A stretch of 64,000 nucleotides of DNA from Seminibacterium arietis (lineage in GTDB: Bacteria; Pseudomonadota; Gammaproteobacteria; Enterobacterales; Pasteurellaceae): positions 140,716 through 204,715 of the forward strand of contig NZ_JBHTJN010000001.1 in assembly GCF_042675725.1 (NCBI RefSeq), read 5' to 3'. The position numbers and the translations under genes were made by a program. The notes under the pieces were generated by a model. The model ran no database searches. It saw only the letters and a program-made list of their open reading frames with translations, and had not been told where the DNA came from. Shown in pieces: positions 8,619 through 18,385 of this stretch (the first letter of the stretch is position 1; every line of letters begins with the position of its first letter).

Positions 8619-9575
8619 TTATTTATTAATCCCATATTGTTTCAACTTATTCGCAATCGCGGTGTGTGACACGCCAAGACGATAGGCTAATTTTCTAGTA
8701 CTAGGATATTGTTCATAAAATTTCTGTAAAATCATGGACTCAAAGCTACTCATTATCTGATCTAATGTTTGATTAGCAAATTGCTCTATACTTGTAGGCA
8801 ATATATCTTTCTCAACTAGGATTAACCCATTTACACTCAGTTTTCCATCGTCTACAAGAGAGCAAGCTCGATATAAAGCATTATAAAGTTCACGCACATT
8901 ACCAGGCCAAGGATAATTACATAAATAAGCAATAAAATTTTGATCAAAATGAGGAGTGACTATCGATAACTCATCACTAATTTGCTGAACAAAAAGACGT
9001 GTTAACGGCTCGATATCTTCCTTGCGTTCCCTCAGTGGTGGAATATCTAATCTCAACACATTCAAACGATGAAATAAATCTCCTCGCATTTTTCCATCTT
9101 CTACGTAATGTTGTAAAGGAACTTGAGTTGTACAAATCACTCGCACGTTTGCGTAATGCTCTTTTTCCTCCCCCACTCTGCGAAATGTACCATCATTAAG
9201 AAAACGTAATAATTTTGCTTGTAGTGCTAAAGGTAGCTCAGCAACACTATCTAATAACACCGTACCACCATCTGCATATTCAAAAAAGCCTATACTCTCA
9301 TGCCCCCTATCAGATCTTCCGAACATTTCACTTTCAGCATCATCACTTGGTAAACCTGCACAATTTACACCAATAAACTTTTGATTTTTACGACTTCCAA
9401 GACAATGACAAGCCTTAGCAATGTGATCTTTACCTGTTCCTGTTTCTCCCTGAATCAACAATGGAGCATCAAGCATGGCAAACTTTTTCGTATTGTCTAA
9501 AATCAGTCTCATTTTTGCACTTTCAGCAATAATTTGGTCAAAAGCTGTATTTTTCAAGGGCATGGGAATCTCCAC
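8619..9575 (-). CDS. tyrR: Transcriptional regulator TyrR (short form)
   Basis: TyrR controls aromatic amino acid synthesis and transport genes. This 318-residue form has only the AAA+ domain (Walker A GETGTGKD at 43-50, GGTVLLDSVAE as Walker B) and the Fis-like helix-turn-helix at the C-terminus (STRKLAYRLGVSHTAIANKL). The N-terminal ACT and PAS domains of the E. coli protein (513 residues) are absent, as described for H. influenzae. The GAFTGA loop of sigma-54 activators is also absent, so it should work mainly as a repressor with sigma-70. A perfect TYR box lies 42 bases upstream, implying autoregulation. It follows ycjF in the same direction. Confidence 0.93.
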   Translation of the reverse strand: MEIPMPLKNTAFDQIIAESAKMRLILDNTKKFAMLDAPLLIQGETGTGKDHIAKACHCLGSRKNQKFIGVNCAGLPSDDAESEMFGRSDRGHESIGFFEYADGGTVLLDSVAELPLALQAKLLRFLNDGTFRRVGEEKEHYANVRVICTTQVPLQHYVEDGKMRGDLFHRLNVLRLDIPPLRERKEDIEPLTRLFVQQISDELSIVTPHFDQNFIAYLCNYPWPGNVRELYNALYRACSLVDDGKLSVNGLILVEKDILPTSIEQFANQTLDQIMSSFESMILQKFYEQYPSTRKLAYRLGVSHTAIANKLKQYGINK

Positions 9576-9616
9576 TTAATTTAATCACACTACTATTGTA
9601 AATATTTTAGTTAAAA

Positions 9617-9634
9617 TGTAAATAATAATTTACA
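9617..9634 (+). promoter_or_regulatory. Perfect TYR box upstream of tyrR
   Basis: TGTAAATAATAATTTACA matches the TyrR operator consensus TGTAAA-N6-TTTACA exactly. It is 42 bases upstream of the tyrR start codon, where a promoter would lie, so binding should repress tyrR itself. Confidence 0.85.
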
Positions 9635-9686
9635 GCTTAATGTATTAATGTTGCTACAATTACAATAATCATTTAAGTAGTTACAG

Positions 9687-10757
9687 TTATTTTGTTTTCT
9701 CTTTTTTTAATACCGCACTTTTTAACTGAATAAGTAATTCTTTTTGTATATGTGATAACCGAGGTTTTTCTTCAGGGGTAAAAACTAAAGGGCGACAAAA
9801 TTCCATTGCTTTGATACCTAAACGTGCTGTCAACAAACCAACGCCTATACCTTGAGCTGCACGCACTGATAATTTTGCAGTCATGTCTTGCGATAGCCAG
9901 TCCATACCAATATCTTGTAGAACTTCTGTTGCTCCAGCAAATACTATATTTAATAACACCATACGCAATAAACGTAGTCTGCTAATATAGCCTAGTTCTA
10001 TACCATAAATAGTAGCTAGTTTATTAATCAATCGAATATTTCTCCAAGCAATAAAAAACATGTCTATTACGGCTAAAGGGCTAATCGCAACAATAATTGC
10101 GGCTTCTGCGGATGCTTTACTTATCAATTTCTTTGCTTGTTCGTCTGCTGTTTTCACTACTGTTCGGCTAAATAAACGAGTAATCTCTGCTGGTAAATAA
10201 GCATCGTTAAGCTGTTCTTGCCACTGTTGATATTCTGTACTATCTTGCATTTGTAAATTTTTGGCTATATTTTCACAAAGTGCGGTAGCATTTTCTGTAT
10301 TTTTGTGATTAACCTGCAAAAATGTTTGTTGCAAAAATTCTTTGCTTTGTGCTTGCCATTGCAAATGCTTTTTTAATTTAACGAGCGTTCTCCATTCATT
10401 AAAAATAGCAGTAAACCCTAATATCACAATAAAAAATGCTACTAAAGCAAATGCGAAATAAATCCATTGATGTTGTTGCCATGTATCTATCAGCCATTGG
10501 ATTGATTGAGCAACCACAGCGATACTGAATAAAAGTGCGGTGATTCCTAGTAATTTTTTCCACCAACGAGGAGAAGGGGTTAAGGCTTTCTCTAATTTTA
10601 TTGTTTCATTAGCTCCTATTGGAAGATCCTCTACCCACTCTGAGTCCACTTCAACTTCATTGATTTCAAATTCTTGTTTAGCAATAAAAATTTCATCATC
10701 ATCGATTTTATGAATTAATTCTTTCTCTTCCTGTGAGGAAAATACTTTTTTTTGCAT
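9687..10757 (-). CDS. ycjF: Inner membrane protein YcjF (DUF697/TIGR01620)
   Basis: YcjF is a membrane protein of unknown biochemical role that accompanies the GTPase-like YcjX. The 356-residue protein has an acidic N-terminal region. Two transmembrane segments follow (about residues 70-86, LGITALLFSIAVVAQSI, and 98-116, WIYFAFALVAFFIVILGFTA). The C-terminal DUF697-type region has conserved hydrophobic helices (AEAAIIVAISPLAVIDMFFIAWRN). It starts eight bases after ycjX ends, so the two are translated from one message. In E. coli ycjXF belong to the phage-shock (psp) regulon; no psp genes are present here. Confidence 0.9.
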   Translation of the reverse strand: MQKKVFSSQEEKELIHKIDDDEIFIAKQEFEINEVEVDSEWVEDLPIGANETIKLEKALTPSPRWWKKLLGITALLFSIAVVAQSIQWLIDTWQQHQWIYFAFALVAFFIVILGFTAIFNEWRTLVKLKKHLQWQAQSKEFLQQTFLQVNHKNTENATALCENIAKNLQMQDSTEYQQWQEQLNDAYLPAEITRLFSRTVVKTADEQAKKLISKASAEAAIIVAISPLAVIDMFFIAWRNIRLINKLATIYGIELGYISRLRLLRMVLLNIVFAGATEVLQDIGMDWLSQDMTAKLSVRAAQGIGVGLLTARLGIKAMEFCRPLVFTPEEKPRLSHIQKELLIQLKSAVLKKEKTK

Positions 10758-10765
10758 ACTCTTTC

Positions 10766-12172
10766 CTATAATTTATCTGATAGTAAAAACTGCAACACGG
10801 AATCCATACGTAAATGGGGAATTACAGAACTATTATCTAGAGGCTGTGGTTCAAATTGATCAAACTCAAAATTTTGATTTTGCCAAAACTGTTTATTAGG
10901 TAATCGGCTCGGAACAGATCCTGGATACAATGTTACTTGTTGTTTATCTGATGATCGAATTCCTTGTAAAGCATAAATACGTTTGCCATCTTGTTTTATC
11001 ATCCATTGCTTTGTTGCTCGAATTGCAGCTATTGCTGTGTATTCTGTATCAATCCCCTCATATTCCGCATGACGACCTCCTTCCTGCAATAGCTGTCTCA
11101 TTAAACTAATCAAATTTGGCAATTGATCTGTAGTTATATGATCCGCTTTAGTCGCAATAAACATTAATTTATCAATACGTGGAGAAAACAAGCGATGTAT
11201 TAATGAACGTTTACCATAATGAAAATTACTAAAAAGTTGCTGTAAAACTTGTTGCATATCAAGAAATGCTTGTTGACTATAATTTAATGGCGTTAAGCAA
11301 TCAGCTAAAACTACTTGTCGATCAATAGTAGAAAAATAACGATGATAAAATCCTTTCACTACATGTTGGCAATAGTAATCATAACGTTGAGTTAATACTT
11401 TGAAATAACTTCCTTCTTTAGCATTTTGTTGTAGTTGCAATAACTGGCTTTGATTTAAATGGACAAGCGGAAAAAATTGTAAAATAGGTGCATTCTCTAA
11501 TTCTCTGGGTAGCACAAATCGTCCTGGCTGAATAAAATGTAATCCTTCTGCCTTACAATCAAATAGAAATACGGTATAGTCTTTCGCTAGTTGAGCTAAA
11601 ATATCTTCATTTACTACCGCACTTAAATCTAATTTTTTTACTTTTTCTAACCAATTCTGAGCTAGCTCTTGTCGCTTCCCTTGTAATAAACTTTGTTGCT
11701 GTTGCGACCATTGGACATAACTCAAATTTAATAACGGAAGATCTAATAACCATTCACCTGGATAATCAAAAATATCTAAATATAGTGTACCTTTTTCTTT
11801 AAAATGTCTCATCAAGCCCGATTGACGTTGATAACGAATCGCTAAGCGAGTCTCACTCACTCCTTCAGTAGATTTTGGCCATTGAGGTGGAATTTCATTT
11901 AACGCCTGAATATTTCCTTCATAATCAAAACGAGATACACTTAAATCCGATTGTGCAATTCGTTTTACTCCAATAATAGTGTTATTATGAGCGGCTTCAA
12001 ATAAAGGCAAATGATTATTATCATTACGATCTATATTCAAAAGTTGGTTAATCAGGCTTGTAATAAAAGCTGTTTTTCCACTACGGCTTAACCCTGTCAC
12101 AGCAAGTCGTAAAGTGCGGTCAAAACCACGATTAATTGCATCATTTAACTCTTTTCGAAAGGAATATAACAT
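10766..12172 (-). CDS. ycjX: YcjX family P-loop protein (DUF463)
   Basis: A 468-residue predicted nucleotide-binding protein of the DUF463 family, with Walker A GLSRSGKT at residues 27-34 and DIFDYPGEWLLDLPLL as the G3-like segment. The family is linked to the phage-shock response in enterobacteria, and its activity is not defined. It is divergent from sapA across a 64-base intergenic region, so both promoters must lie there. The arrangement tyrR-ycjF-ycjX next to sapABCDF also occurs in H. influenzae. Confidence 0.92.
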   Translation of the reverse strand: MLYSFRKELNDAINRGFDRTLRLAVTGLSRSGKTAFITSLINQLLNIDRNDNNHLPLFEAAHNNTIIGVKRIAQSDLSVSRFDYEGNIQALNEIPPQWPKSTEGVSETRLAIRYQRQSGLMRHFKEKGTLYLDIFDYPGEWLLDLPLLNLSYVQWSQQQQSLLQGKRQELAQNWLEKVKKLDLSAVVNEDILAQLAKDYTVFLFDCKAEGLHFIQPGRFVLPRELENAPILQFFPLVHLNQSQLLQLQQNAKEGSYFKVLTQRYDYYCQHVVKGFYHRYFSTIDRQVVLADCLTPLNYSQQAFLDMQQVLQQLFSNFHYGKRSLIHRLFSPRIDKLMFIATKADHITTDQLPNLISLMRQLLQEGGRHAEYEGIDTEYTAIAAIRATKQWMIKQDGKRIYALQGIRSSDKQQVTLYPGSVPSRLPNKQFWQNQNFEFDQFEPQPLDNSSVIPHLRMDSVLQFLLSDKL

Positions 12173-12236
12173 TTTTATTTCTAAATTTTGATAATCTAAT
12201 TTACAATTATCCTATAATTTACCATAAATACGCATT

Positions 12237-13919
12237 ATGTTGATGAGAAAAATAATCCTATTACTGGCATTTTCTATAAATATTTTTATAAAATTTGATG
12301 CTGTAGCTGCTCCTCGTGTCCCTGACATTCTGACACAAAATGGCTTGATTTACTGTACTTACGCTAACAGTTTTTCGTTTAATCCACAAACGGCAGATAT
12401 TGGTGCTAGCATGAATGTTGTGACGGAACAAATTTATAACAAGCTATTCGAATTCAAAAATAATAGTGCGAAACTGCTACCTGTGCTAGCTACTTCATAC
12501 GATATTTCCAATGACGGTAAAGTTATCACAATAAATCTACGAAAAGGAGTAAAATTTCATCATACTGATTGGTTTACTCCTACAAGAGATTTTAATGCTG
12601 ATGATGTAGTATTCTCTCTCAATCGAGTATTAGGACAAAATGTTGAATTACCATCATTAGAAGGGGCTGTTAACTATGAAAATCCCCAGTATCGTATTTT
12701 TCATGAACAAGCAAAAAAAATTCATTTTCCTTACTTTGAAAGTATTAAACTCAACGAAAAAATTGCTTCAGTAAAAGCAATTAACCCTCATCAGGTGCAA
12801 ATTATCTTATTTGAACCCGATGCTTCAATTTTGCCTCACTTAGCCAGCCAATACGCGATTATCTTTTCTCAAGAATATGCATTACAGCTGAACGCTGATG
12901 ATAATCTAATTCAATTAGATACACTACCTGTAGGAACAGGACCCTATAAAGTTAAAAATTATTTCAAAAATCAATATATTCGTTTAGTGCGAAATGATGA
13001 CTATTGGAAAAAAGAAGCTAAAATTGAAAATGTTATTATTGATCTTTCTACAGATAAAACAGGACGATTAATTAAATTTCTCAATGGAGAATGTCATATT
13101 ACGTCTAACCCAGAAATTAGCCAATTAGGGTTACTAGAGCAATACAATAAAAAATATTACACTAAAACTATTGAAAGTATGAACTTATCTTATCTAGCAT
13201 TTAATTTTGATAAACCATTGATGCGAGATGTTAAGTTACGCCGAGCAATCTCTCAAGCTATTGATCGCAAAAGAATCATAGAAACAATCTATCATCATAA
13301 TGCGACTATTGCTAACAATATTATTCCGAATATTTCTTGGGCGGCAACAGTTAACACTCCCGATTATGCTTATGATTATAATCCCAAACAAGCTACAGAT
13401 TTTTTACAGAATAAAAAACTCAATTTAACTTTATGGGTAGTAAACGAAGAACATTTTTATACTCCATCGCCTATCAAAATGGCAGAATTGATCAAAGCTG
13501 ATTTAGCAAAAGTAGGTGTAACTGTTAACATACAAGCTATAACCCGAACTCATCTTAATCAGCAACTAAAAAATTCAACTGGAAATTACGACTTAATCTT
13601 AACAGGGTGGGCAGCTGGAAATTTAGATCCTGATAGTTTTATGCGTCCTATTTTAAGTTGTCACATGCTTGAAAGAGAATTCAATTTATCTCATTGGTGT
13701 TATCCTCCATTTGACGAAGTGATGAATAATGCTCTCGCAACTTCTAATTTAAAAGAGAGAGCAAATTTTTACAATATTGCTCAAGAGTTAATTTTATCTG
13801 AAGTACCCATTATTCCGTTGGCTAACGCAAAGCGAGTATTAATAGCCTCATCACAAGTACAAGGAATACATATGACACCTTTCGGCAATATTGATTTTGC
13901 TACCCTCTTTTATCAATAG
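12237..13919 (+). CDS. sapA: SapA periplasmic substrate-binding protein
   Basis: SapA is the periplasmic binding protein of the Sap ABC importer. In nontypeable H. influenzae it binds host antimicrobial peptides and haem, protecting the cell and feeding it. The 560-residue protein has a signal peptide (hydrophobic residues 6-25, cleavage near AVAA). It carries the family SBP_bac_5 pattern: GTGPYKVKNYFKNQYIRLVRNDDYW, LRRAISQAIDRKRI and LILTGWAAGNLDPDSF. Translation may start at either ATG, 12237 or 12243. It heads the complete order sapA-B-C-D-F with short gaps or overlaps. Confidence 0.95.
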   Translation: MLMRKIILLLAFSINIFIKFDAVAAPRVPDILTQNGLIYCTYANSFSFNPQTADIGASMNVVTEQIYNKLFEFKNNSAKLLPVLATSYDISNDGKVITINLRKGVKFHHTDWFTPTRDFNADDVVFSLNRVLGQNVELPSLEGAVNYENPQYRIFHEQAKKIHFPYFESIKLNEKIASVKAINPHQVQIILFEPDASILPHLASQYAIIFSQEYALQLNADDNLIQLDTLPVGTGPYKVKNYFKNQYIRLVRNDDYWKKEAKIENVIIDLSTDKTGRLIKFLNGECHITSNPEISQLGLLEQYNKKYYTKTIESMNLSYLAFNFDKPLMRDVKLRRAISQAIDRKRIIETIYHHNATIANNIIPNISWAATVNTPDYAYDYNPKQATDFLQNKKLNLTLWVVNEEHFYTPSPIKMAELIKADLAKVGVTVNIQAITRTHLNQQLKNSTGNYDLILTGWAAGNLDPDSFMRPILSCHMLEREFNLSHWCYPPFDEVMNNALATSNLKERANFYNIAQELILSEVPIIPLANAKRVLIASSQVQGIHMTPFGNIDFATLFYQ

Positions 13920-13930
13920 GAAAATAAATT

Positions 13931-14896
13931 ATGTTATTGTCCTTTTTACGTCATATTATCTTACTTTTTATCACGTTATTGATTATTTCAATCATCAGTT
14001 ATATTGTTCTCATTAAAGATCCTCTTAATGCGAGTCTAATGACACCGCACTTTTATTCGGGATACTTCGTTTATGTTGATAATTTACTGAATGGTGATTT
14101 TGGTATCAGTTATAACGGAGGTGAGCCTTTGAAAGATCTTATTTGGGTTGTGCTTCCAGCTACATTAGAGCTCTGCTTTACTGCTATTTTATTTGCTATA
14201 CTATTTGGTATTCCTTTAGGTTTATTAAGTGCTGTGAATAACTCACACTTTATTGGAAAGCTAATCCGTACTTTATCAGACATTGGGCTATCTATGCCTG
14301 TGTTTTGGGTTGCACCAATTTTACTCTATGTTTCTGCAATCCAAACATGGGAAATATCAGCCATAGGACAATATAATCTATTATATGAAATTAAACCAAT
14401 CACAGGTTTTCCAATCATTGATGTATGGTTTATTGATCAGCCTTATCGAATAAAAATAATTCAAAACGTATTGCAGCATTTAGTGCTACCTACGCTAGTT
14501 TTAACTATTTTACCTACAATGGAAATTATTCGTCTTGTTCAACAACGTGCCGAATTTTTATTTAAACAAAATTATGTCAAAGTAACTATGACTAAAGGCT
14601 GGTCTATTTGGAAAGTACTACGTATACATATTTTACGCAATACATTACCATTACTAATACCTCAACTCCCCCGTCTGTTTACATTAGTTCTTGCACAATG
14701 TATGCTGGTAGAAAGTACATTTGCTTGGCCAGGTATTGGTCGATGGCTTATTGATGCTGTTAAATTTCAAGATTACAACAGTATTTCAGCTGGTATTATG
14801 GTAATCGGATTATGTATTATTACCGTAAACTTATTCGCTGAAATATTGACTTTTATATTAGATCCACTAAATAAAAAGGGTTGGTATGCAAGATAA
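13931..14896 (+). CDS. sapB: SapB ABC transporter permease
   Basis: Inner membrane permease subunit of the Sap importer, 321 residues. A first transmembrane segment at residues 8-28 is followed by a periplasmic loop and about five more helices. The EAA-type coupling segment reads YVKVTMTKGWSIWKVLRIHILRNTLP. The C-terminal part (FAWPGIGRWLIDAVKFQDYNSISAGIMVIGL) is typical of DppB-type permeases. Its stop overlaps the sapC start by 11 bases, which indicates coupled translation. Confidence 0.94.
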   Translation: MLLSFLRHIILLFITLLIISIISYIVLIKDPLNASLMTPHFYSGYFVYVDNLLNGDFGISYNGGEPLKDLIWVVLPATLELCFTAILFAILFGIPLGLLSAVNNSHFIGKLIRTLSDIGLSMPVFWVAPILLYVSAIQTWEISAIGQYNLLYEIKPITGFPIIDVWFIDQPYRIKIIQNVLQHLVLPTLVLTILPTMEIIRLVQQRAEFLFKQNYVKVTMTKGWSIWKVLRIHILRNTLPLLIPQLPRLFTLVLAQCMLVESTFAWPGIGRWLIDAVKFQDYNSISAGIMVIGLCIITVNLFAEILTFILDPLNKKGWYAR

Positions 14897-15773
14897 AGAG
14901 CCTGAAGATTTTCGTCAAACTATGGCGTTTAAACAAATTTGGCAGTTATTTTATAAAGATAAAGTAGCACTATTTAGTTTATATTTATTTATGCTACTAG
15001 TTTTGACCGCACTTTTTAGCTCCATTCTTGCACCTTATCCAAGTGATATGCAATTTGTTGGTTTTGAGTTAATGCCACCATCTTGGGTTGAAGGAGGAAA
15101 AATTAGTTACTTTTTTGGAACAGATGACATCGGGCGGGATCTATTTAGTCGATTAATTATAGGTACAAGCTATACTTTAGGATCCGCTTTAATTGTAGTT
15201 ACTATCACTGTAATATTGGGAAGCTTATTAGGCATTTGGGCTGGCATGTCAAGAGGATTAAAATCTCGTTTCTTAGGACACTTCTTTGATACTTTTTTAT
15301 CTATCCCCATTTTGTTAATCGCTATTGTGATCGCGACATTAATGAAACCAAGTTTAGTCAATGCAATGCTAGCTATTACTTTAGCTTTGCTACCTTACTT
15401 TATCCATGAAATTTATCAATCAATTCAAAAAGAATTAAAAAAAGAATATATTCTCATGTTGAGATTGGAAGGAGCCTCAAATTGGATATTACTAAAAGAA
15501 ACTATTCTACCCAATATTTACGTTTCTTATATCCGCGAAATTGCTAAACTATTTACTATTGCAATTTTAGATATTAGTGCATTAAGTTTTATTTCTCTTG
15601 GAGCTGAACGTCCTACACCAGAATGGGGAGCTATGATTAAGGATTCGTTACCCTTAATTTACTTAGCCCCTTGGACTGTCATTCTCCCAGGACTTGCAAT
15701 TATAGTAACTGTTTTAATTGGCTTAACACTCAGTAATGGAATAAGTAAAGCTGTAGAAAAATATTATAAATAG
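14886..15773 (+). CDS. sapC: SapC ABC transporter permease
   Basis: Second permease subunit of the Sap importer, 295 residues, DppC type. The N-terminal segment with one helix (residues 28-50) is followed by FFGTDDIGRDLFSRLIIGTSYTL, the signature of this subfamily. Next come the permease core and the coupling loop YILMLRLEGASNWILLKETILPNIY. It pairs with SapB to form the transmembrane channel and is translated with it. An uptake signal falls inside the first helix-coding region. Confidence 0.94.
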   Translation: MQDKEPEDFRQTMAFKQIWQLFYKDKVALFSLYLFMLLVLTALFSSILAPYPSDMQFVGFELMPPSWVEGGKISYFFGTDDIGRDLFSRLIIGTSYTLGSALIVVTITVILGSLLGIWAGMSRGLKSRFLGHFFDTFLSIPILLIAIVIATLMKPSLVNAMLAITLALLPYFIHEIYQSIQKELKKEYILMLRLEGASNWILLKETILPNIYVSYIREIAKLFTIAILDISALSFISLGAERPTPEWGAMIKDSLPLIYLAPWTVILPGLAIIVTVLIGLTLSNGISKAVEKYYK

Positions 15774-15782
15774 GAAATTAAT

Positions 15783-16823
15783 ATGGCATTGCTGGATATT
15801 CGTAACCTCAGTATTGAAATAAATTCTCCTAATGGCAGGATTAAAATTGTAGATAATGTCAATCTCACTATCAATGAGGGTGACATTTGTGGTTTAGTAG
15901 GCGAATCTGGTTCAGGGAAAAGTTTGATTGCCAAAGTCATTTGTAATGCAGCAAAAGAGTCTTGGATAGTTACAGCAGATCGTTTTCGTTTTAATGAAAT
16001 TGAGTTATTAAAACTTACTCCCAACAAAAGAAAAAAATTGATTGGTAAAGAAATTTCTATGATTTTCCAACAACCTTTATCTTATTTAGACCCTAGTAAG
16101 AAAATAGGAAAACAACTAATTCAAAATATACCCCACTGGACATACAAAGGAAGATGGTGGCAGTGGTTTGGTTGGAAAAAACGCAGGGCTATTGAATTAT
16201 TGCATCGTGTTGGAATAAAAGATCACCTTGATATTATGAACAGTTACGCTAACGAAATTAGTGAAGGTGAAGGTCAAAAAGTAATGATTGCCATGGCAAT
16301 TGCTAATCAGCCCCGTTTATTAATCGCAGATGAACCAATGAATGCTCTAGAACCGATAACTAAAGCTCAAATATTCCGCTTATTATCAAGTATGAATAAA
16401 AATCAAGGAACATCTATTTTACTCACAAGTAATGAAATCAATTCTATAAGCGATTGGTGCAGTTCTTTATCTATTTTATACTGTGGACAAAACGCAGAAT
16501 CAGGCTCTAAAGAAAGTATTTTAGAGATGCCTTACCATCCCTATACTAATGCTTTACTTCATTCTATCCCTAATTTTAAACAACCATTACCTCATAAAGG
16601 TAGATTAAATACTTTAAAAGGCACAATGCCATTATTAGAACAAATGCCCGTTGGATGCAGATTAGGACCTCGTTGCCCTTTTTCTCAGAGTAAATGTGTA
16701 ATAAAACCCTTAACTAAACATTTAAAACATCGAGAATTTTCTTGCCATTTTCCTTTAAATTTACGTGAAAATCAGCGTAAAGAAAAAGAAAATGTCTTTA
16801 TTCCGCTTACTATTAGCCTATAA
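15783..16823 (+). CDS. sapD: SapD ABC transporter ATPase
   Basis: ATP-hydrolysing subunit of the Sap importer, 346 residues. It has Walker A GESGSGKS (40-47), Q-loop FQQPLSYLDPSKK, a degenerate signature ISEGEGQKVMIAMA, Walker B LLIADEP and the oligopeptide-transporter C-terminal extension with conserved cysteines (GCRLGPRCPFSQSKC). The altered signature is typical of SapD rather than a sign of decay. In E. coli SapD also supports Trk potassium uptake; that link is family knowledge only. Confidence 0.94.
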   Translation: MALLDIRNLSIEINSPNGRIKIVDNVNLTINEGDICGLVGESGSGKSLIAKVICNAAKESWIVTADRFRFNEIELLKLTPNKRKKLIGKEISMIFQQPLSYLDPSKKIGKQLIQNIPHWTYKGRWWQWFGWKKRRAIELLHRVGIKDHLDIMNSYANEISEGEGQKVMIAMAIANQPRLLIADEPMNALEPITKAQIFRLLSSMNKNQGTSILLTSNEINSISDWCSSLSILYCGQNAESGSKESILEMPYHPYTNALLHSIPNFKQPLPHKGRLNTLKGTMPLLEQMPVGCRLGPRCPFSQSKCVIKPLTKHLKHREFSCHFPLNLRENQRKEKENVFIPLTISL

Positions 16824-16841
16824 CTATAAAAAGAGGAAAAA

Positions 16842-17651
16842 ATGACCGCTCTTTTGCAAGTAAAAAATTTATCCAAATATACTGTTGATAAAGTAGGATT
16901 ATTTACTTCTACTCGCTTTGCTCCAGTTGAAAACGTTAATTTTACTTTAAAGCGTAAAAAAACTTTAGCTGTAATTGGTAAAAATGGTTCTGGAAAGTCT
17001 ACATTAGCAAAAATGATTGTTGGCATTTTAAAGCCTTCAAGTGGTGAAATTTTATTTAAAGGTATGCCCTTGCAATTTGGCGATTATCATTATCGAACTC
17101 AACATATCCGCATGATCTTTCAAGATCCTAACTCTACTTTTGATCCTAAAATGAATGTAGGACAAATTCTCGATACTCCATTACGCTTAAACACAAGGTT
17201 AGATGAGCATGATCGTAATCAAAAAATTTTTTCGACTTTAAAACTAGTTGGGCTTTATCCAGACCATGCCAATGCCAAAATTAATAATATGTCCATTAGT
17301 CAAAAACAACGAGTAGCTCTCGCCAGAGCATTGATTTTAGAGCCTGAAATCATCATTACTGATGATGCATTAGGTTTATTAGATGCAACTGTAAAAATCC
17401 AACTAATGAATTTAATGTTAGAAATACAAGAAAAATTAGGTATTTCATATATTTATATTGGACAACATTTAGGAATTATCAAACATATCTCTGATGATAT
17501 TTTAGTGCTAGATAATGGGCAATTAATTGAATATGGATCAACTTATTCTGTTTTCACCAATCCTAAAACAGAAATAACTAAACGCTTACTTGAAAGTCAT
17601 TTTGGTGAAATTTTAACTGAAAAAGCATGGAATCAAATGGAATCTAGATAA
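16842..17651 (+). CDS. sapF: SapF ABC transporter ATPase
   Basis: Second ATPase subunit of the Sap importer, 269 residues. It has Walker A GKNGSGKS (46-53), Q-loop FQDPNSTFDPKMNVG, the degenerate signature MSISQKQRVALARAL and Walker B IIITDDA. The final H-loop region reads YIYIGQHLG. It ends the sap operon. The next gene is convergent, and I see no strong T-tailed terminator in the 32-base gap. A sapZ-type gene, described after sapF in nontypeable H. influenzae, is not present here. Confidence 0.93.
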   Translation: MTALLQVKNLSKYTVDKVGLFTSTRFAPVENVNFTLKRKKTLAVIGKNGSGKSTLAKMIVGILKPSSGEILFKGMPLQFGDYHYRTQHIRMIFQDPNSTFDPKMNVGQILDTPLRLNTRLDEHDRNQKIFSTLKLVGLYPDHANAKINNMSISQKQRVALARALILEPEIIITDDALGLLDATVKIQLMNLMLEIQEKLGISYIYIGQHLGIIKHISDDILVLDNGQLIEYGSTYSVFTNPKTEITKRLLESHFGEILTEKAWNQMESR

Positions 17652-17683
17652 ATTAATGTTGATCAGAAAATATAATCTTAATT

Positions 17684-18385
17684 TTAATCCGCTTGCAACA
17701 TACTTAAACGTTTTTTAGCTTTTTCAGAGAATTCATCATGCTGCTTCAATGTTTCTTGATACCAATAAATTGCTTTATTTGTATCCTGCTTTACACCTTT
17801 ACCCTGTTCATACATCGTGGCTAATCTAAATTTAGATTCATTGTGGTTATTACGAGCGGATTTTTCAAACCATATAAAAGCTTTCTTAAAATCTTGTACT
17901 TGAATTTCTTGATAATAGACTGCACCTAAAACAAACATAGCAAATACACTGTCAGATTTTGCAGTTTTTTCTAATAATTTAATCGCATGAGGAACATTTT
18001 TCTTCACCCCCAAACCATCTAAGTACATTAATGCTAAATGATTAATTGCTTTAATACTTCCTTTTTCAGCTGCCTCACTCAACCACCAATAAGCTTTATC
18101 ATTATTTTGTGCAACTCCCCTCCCTTGCATATACAAAATGCCCACGTTAACTTGAGCATTTCTGTCTCCTTTTTTTGCTAATGGATAAATTAAGTCAAAA
18201 ACTAAGTTCCAATTATTTGAGTCCGCTGCATATTGAGCTAAATTTCGTCGCTGTTGATCTGTTAATTCAAATTTTTCTGCTACCGCACTTTTTGATATAG
18301 TATCAAAAGCTGTTTCTTTCGGTAAGGCTTGTAAATTAAAGCTACAAAGCAATAATCCTAGAAACAATTTTTTAGACAATTTCAT
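17684..18385 (-). CDS. Exported Sel1-repeat protein
   Basis: A 233-residue secreted or periplasmic protein with a signal peptide (residues 5-20, LSKKLFLGLLLCSFNLQA). At least four Sel1-type TPR repeats of about 36 residues follow, recognised by patterns such as AQVNVGILYMQGRGVAQNNDKAYWW, AINHLALMYLDGLGVKKN and SKFRLATMYEQGKGVKQDTNKAIYW. Such proteins serve as protein-protein interaction scaffolds. No partner can be named from the context. It converges with sapF. Confidence 0.85.
   Translation of the reverse strand: MKLSKKLFLGLLLCSFNLQALPKETAFDTISKSAVAEKFELTDQQRRNLAQYAADSNNWNLVFDLIYPLAKKGDRNAQVNVGILYMQGRGVAQNNDKAYWWLSEAAEKGSIKAINHLALMYLDGLGVKKNVPHAIKLLEKTAKSDSVFAMFVLGAVYYQEIQVQDFKKAFIWFEKSARNNHNESKFRLATMYEQGKGVKQDTNKAIYWYQETLKQHDEFSEKAKKRLSMLQAD

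Noticed and set aside
15783..17651. Decayed ABC signatures in SapD and SapF
   Set aside because: SEGEGQ and SISQKQ replace LSGGQ, but altered signatures are normal for Sap ATPases; Walker motifs are intact.
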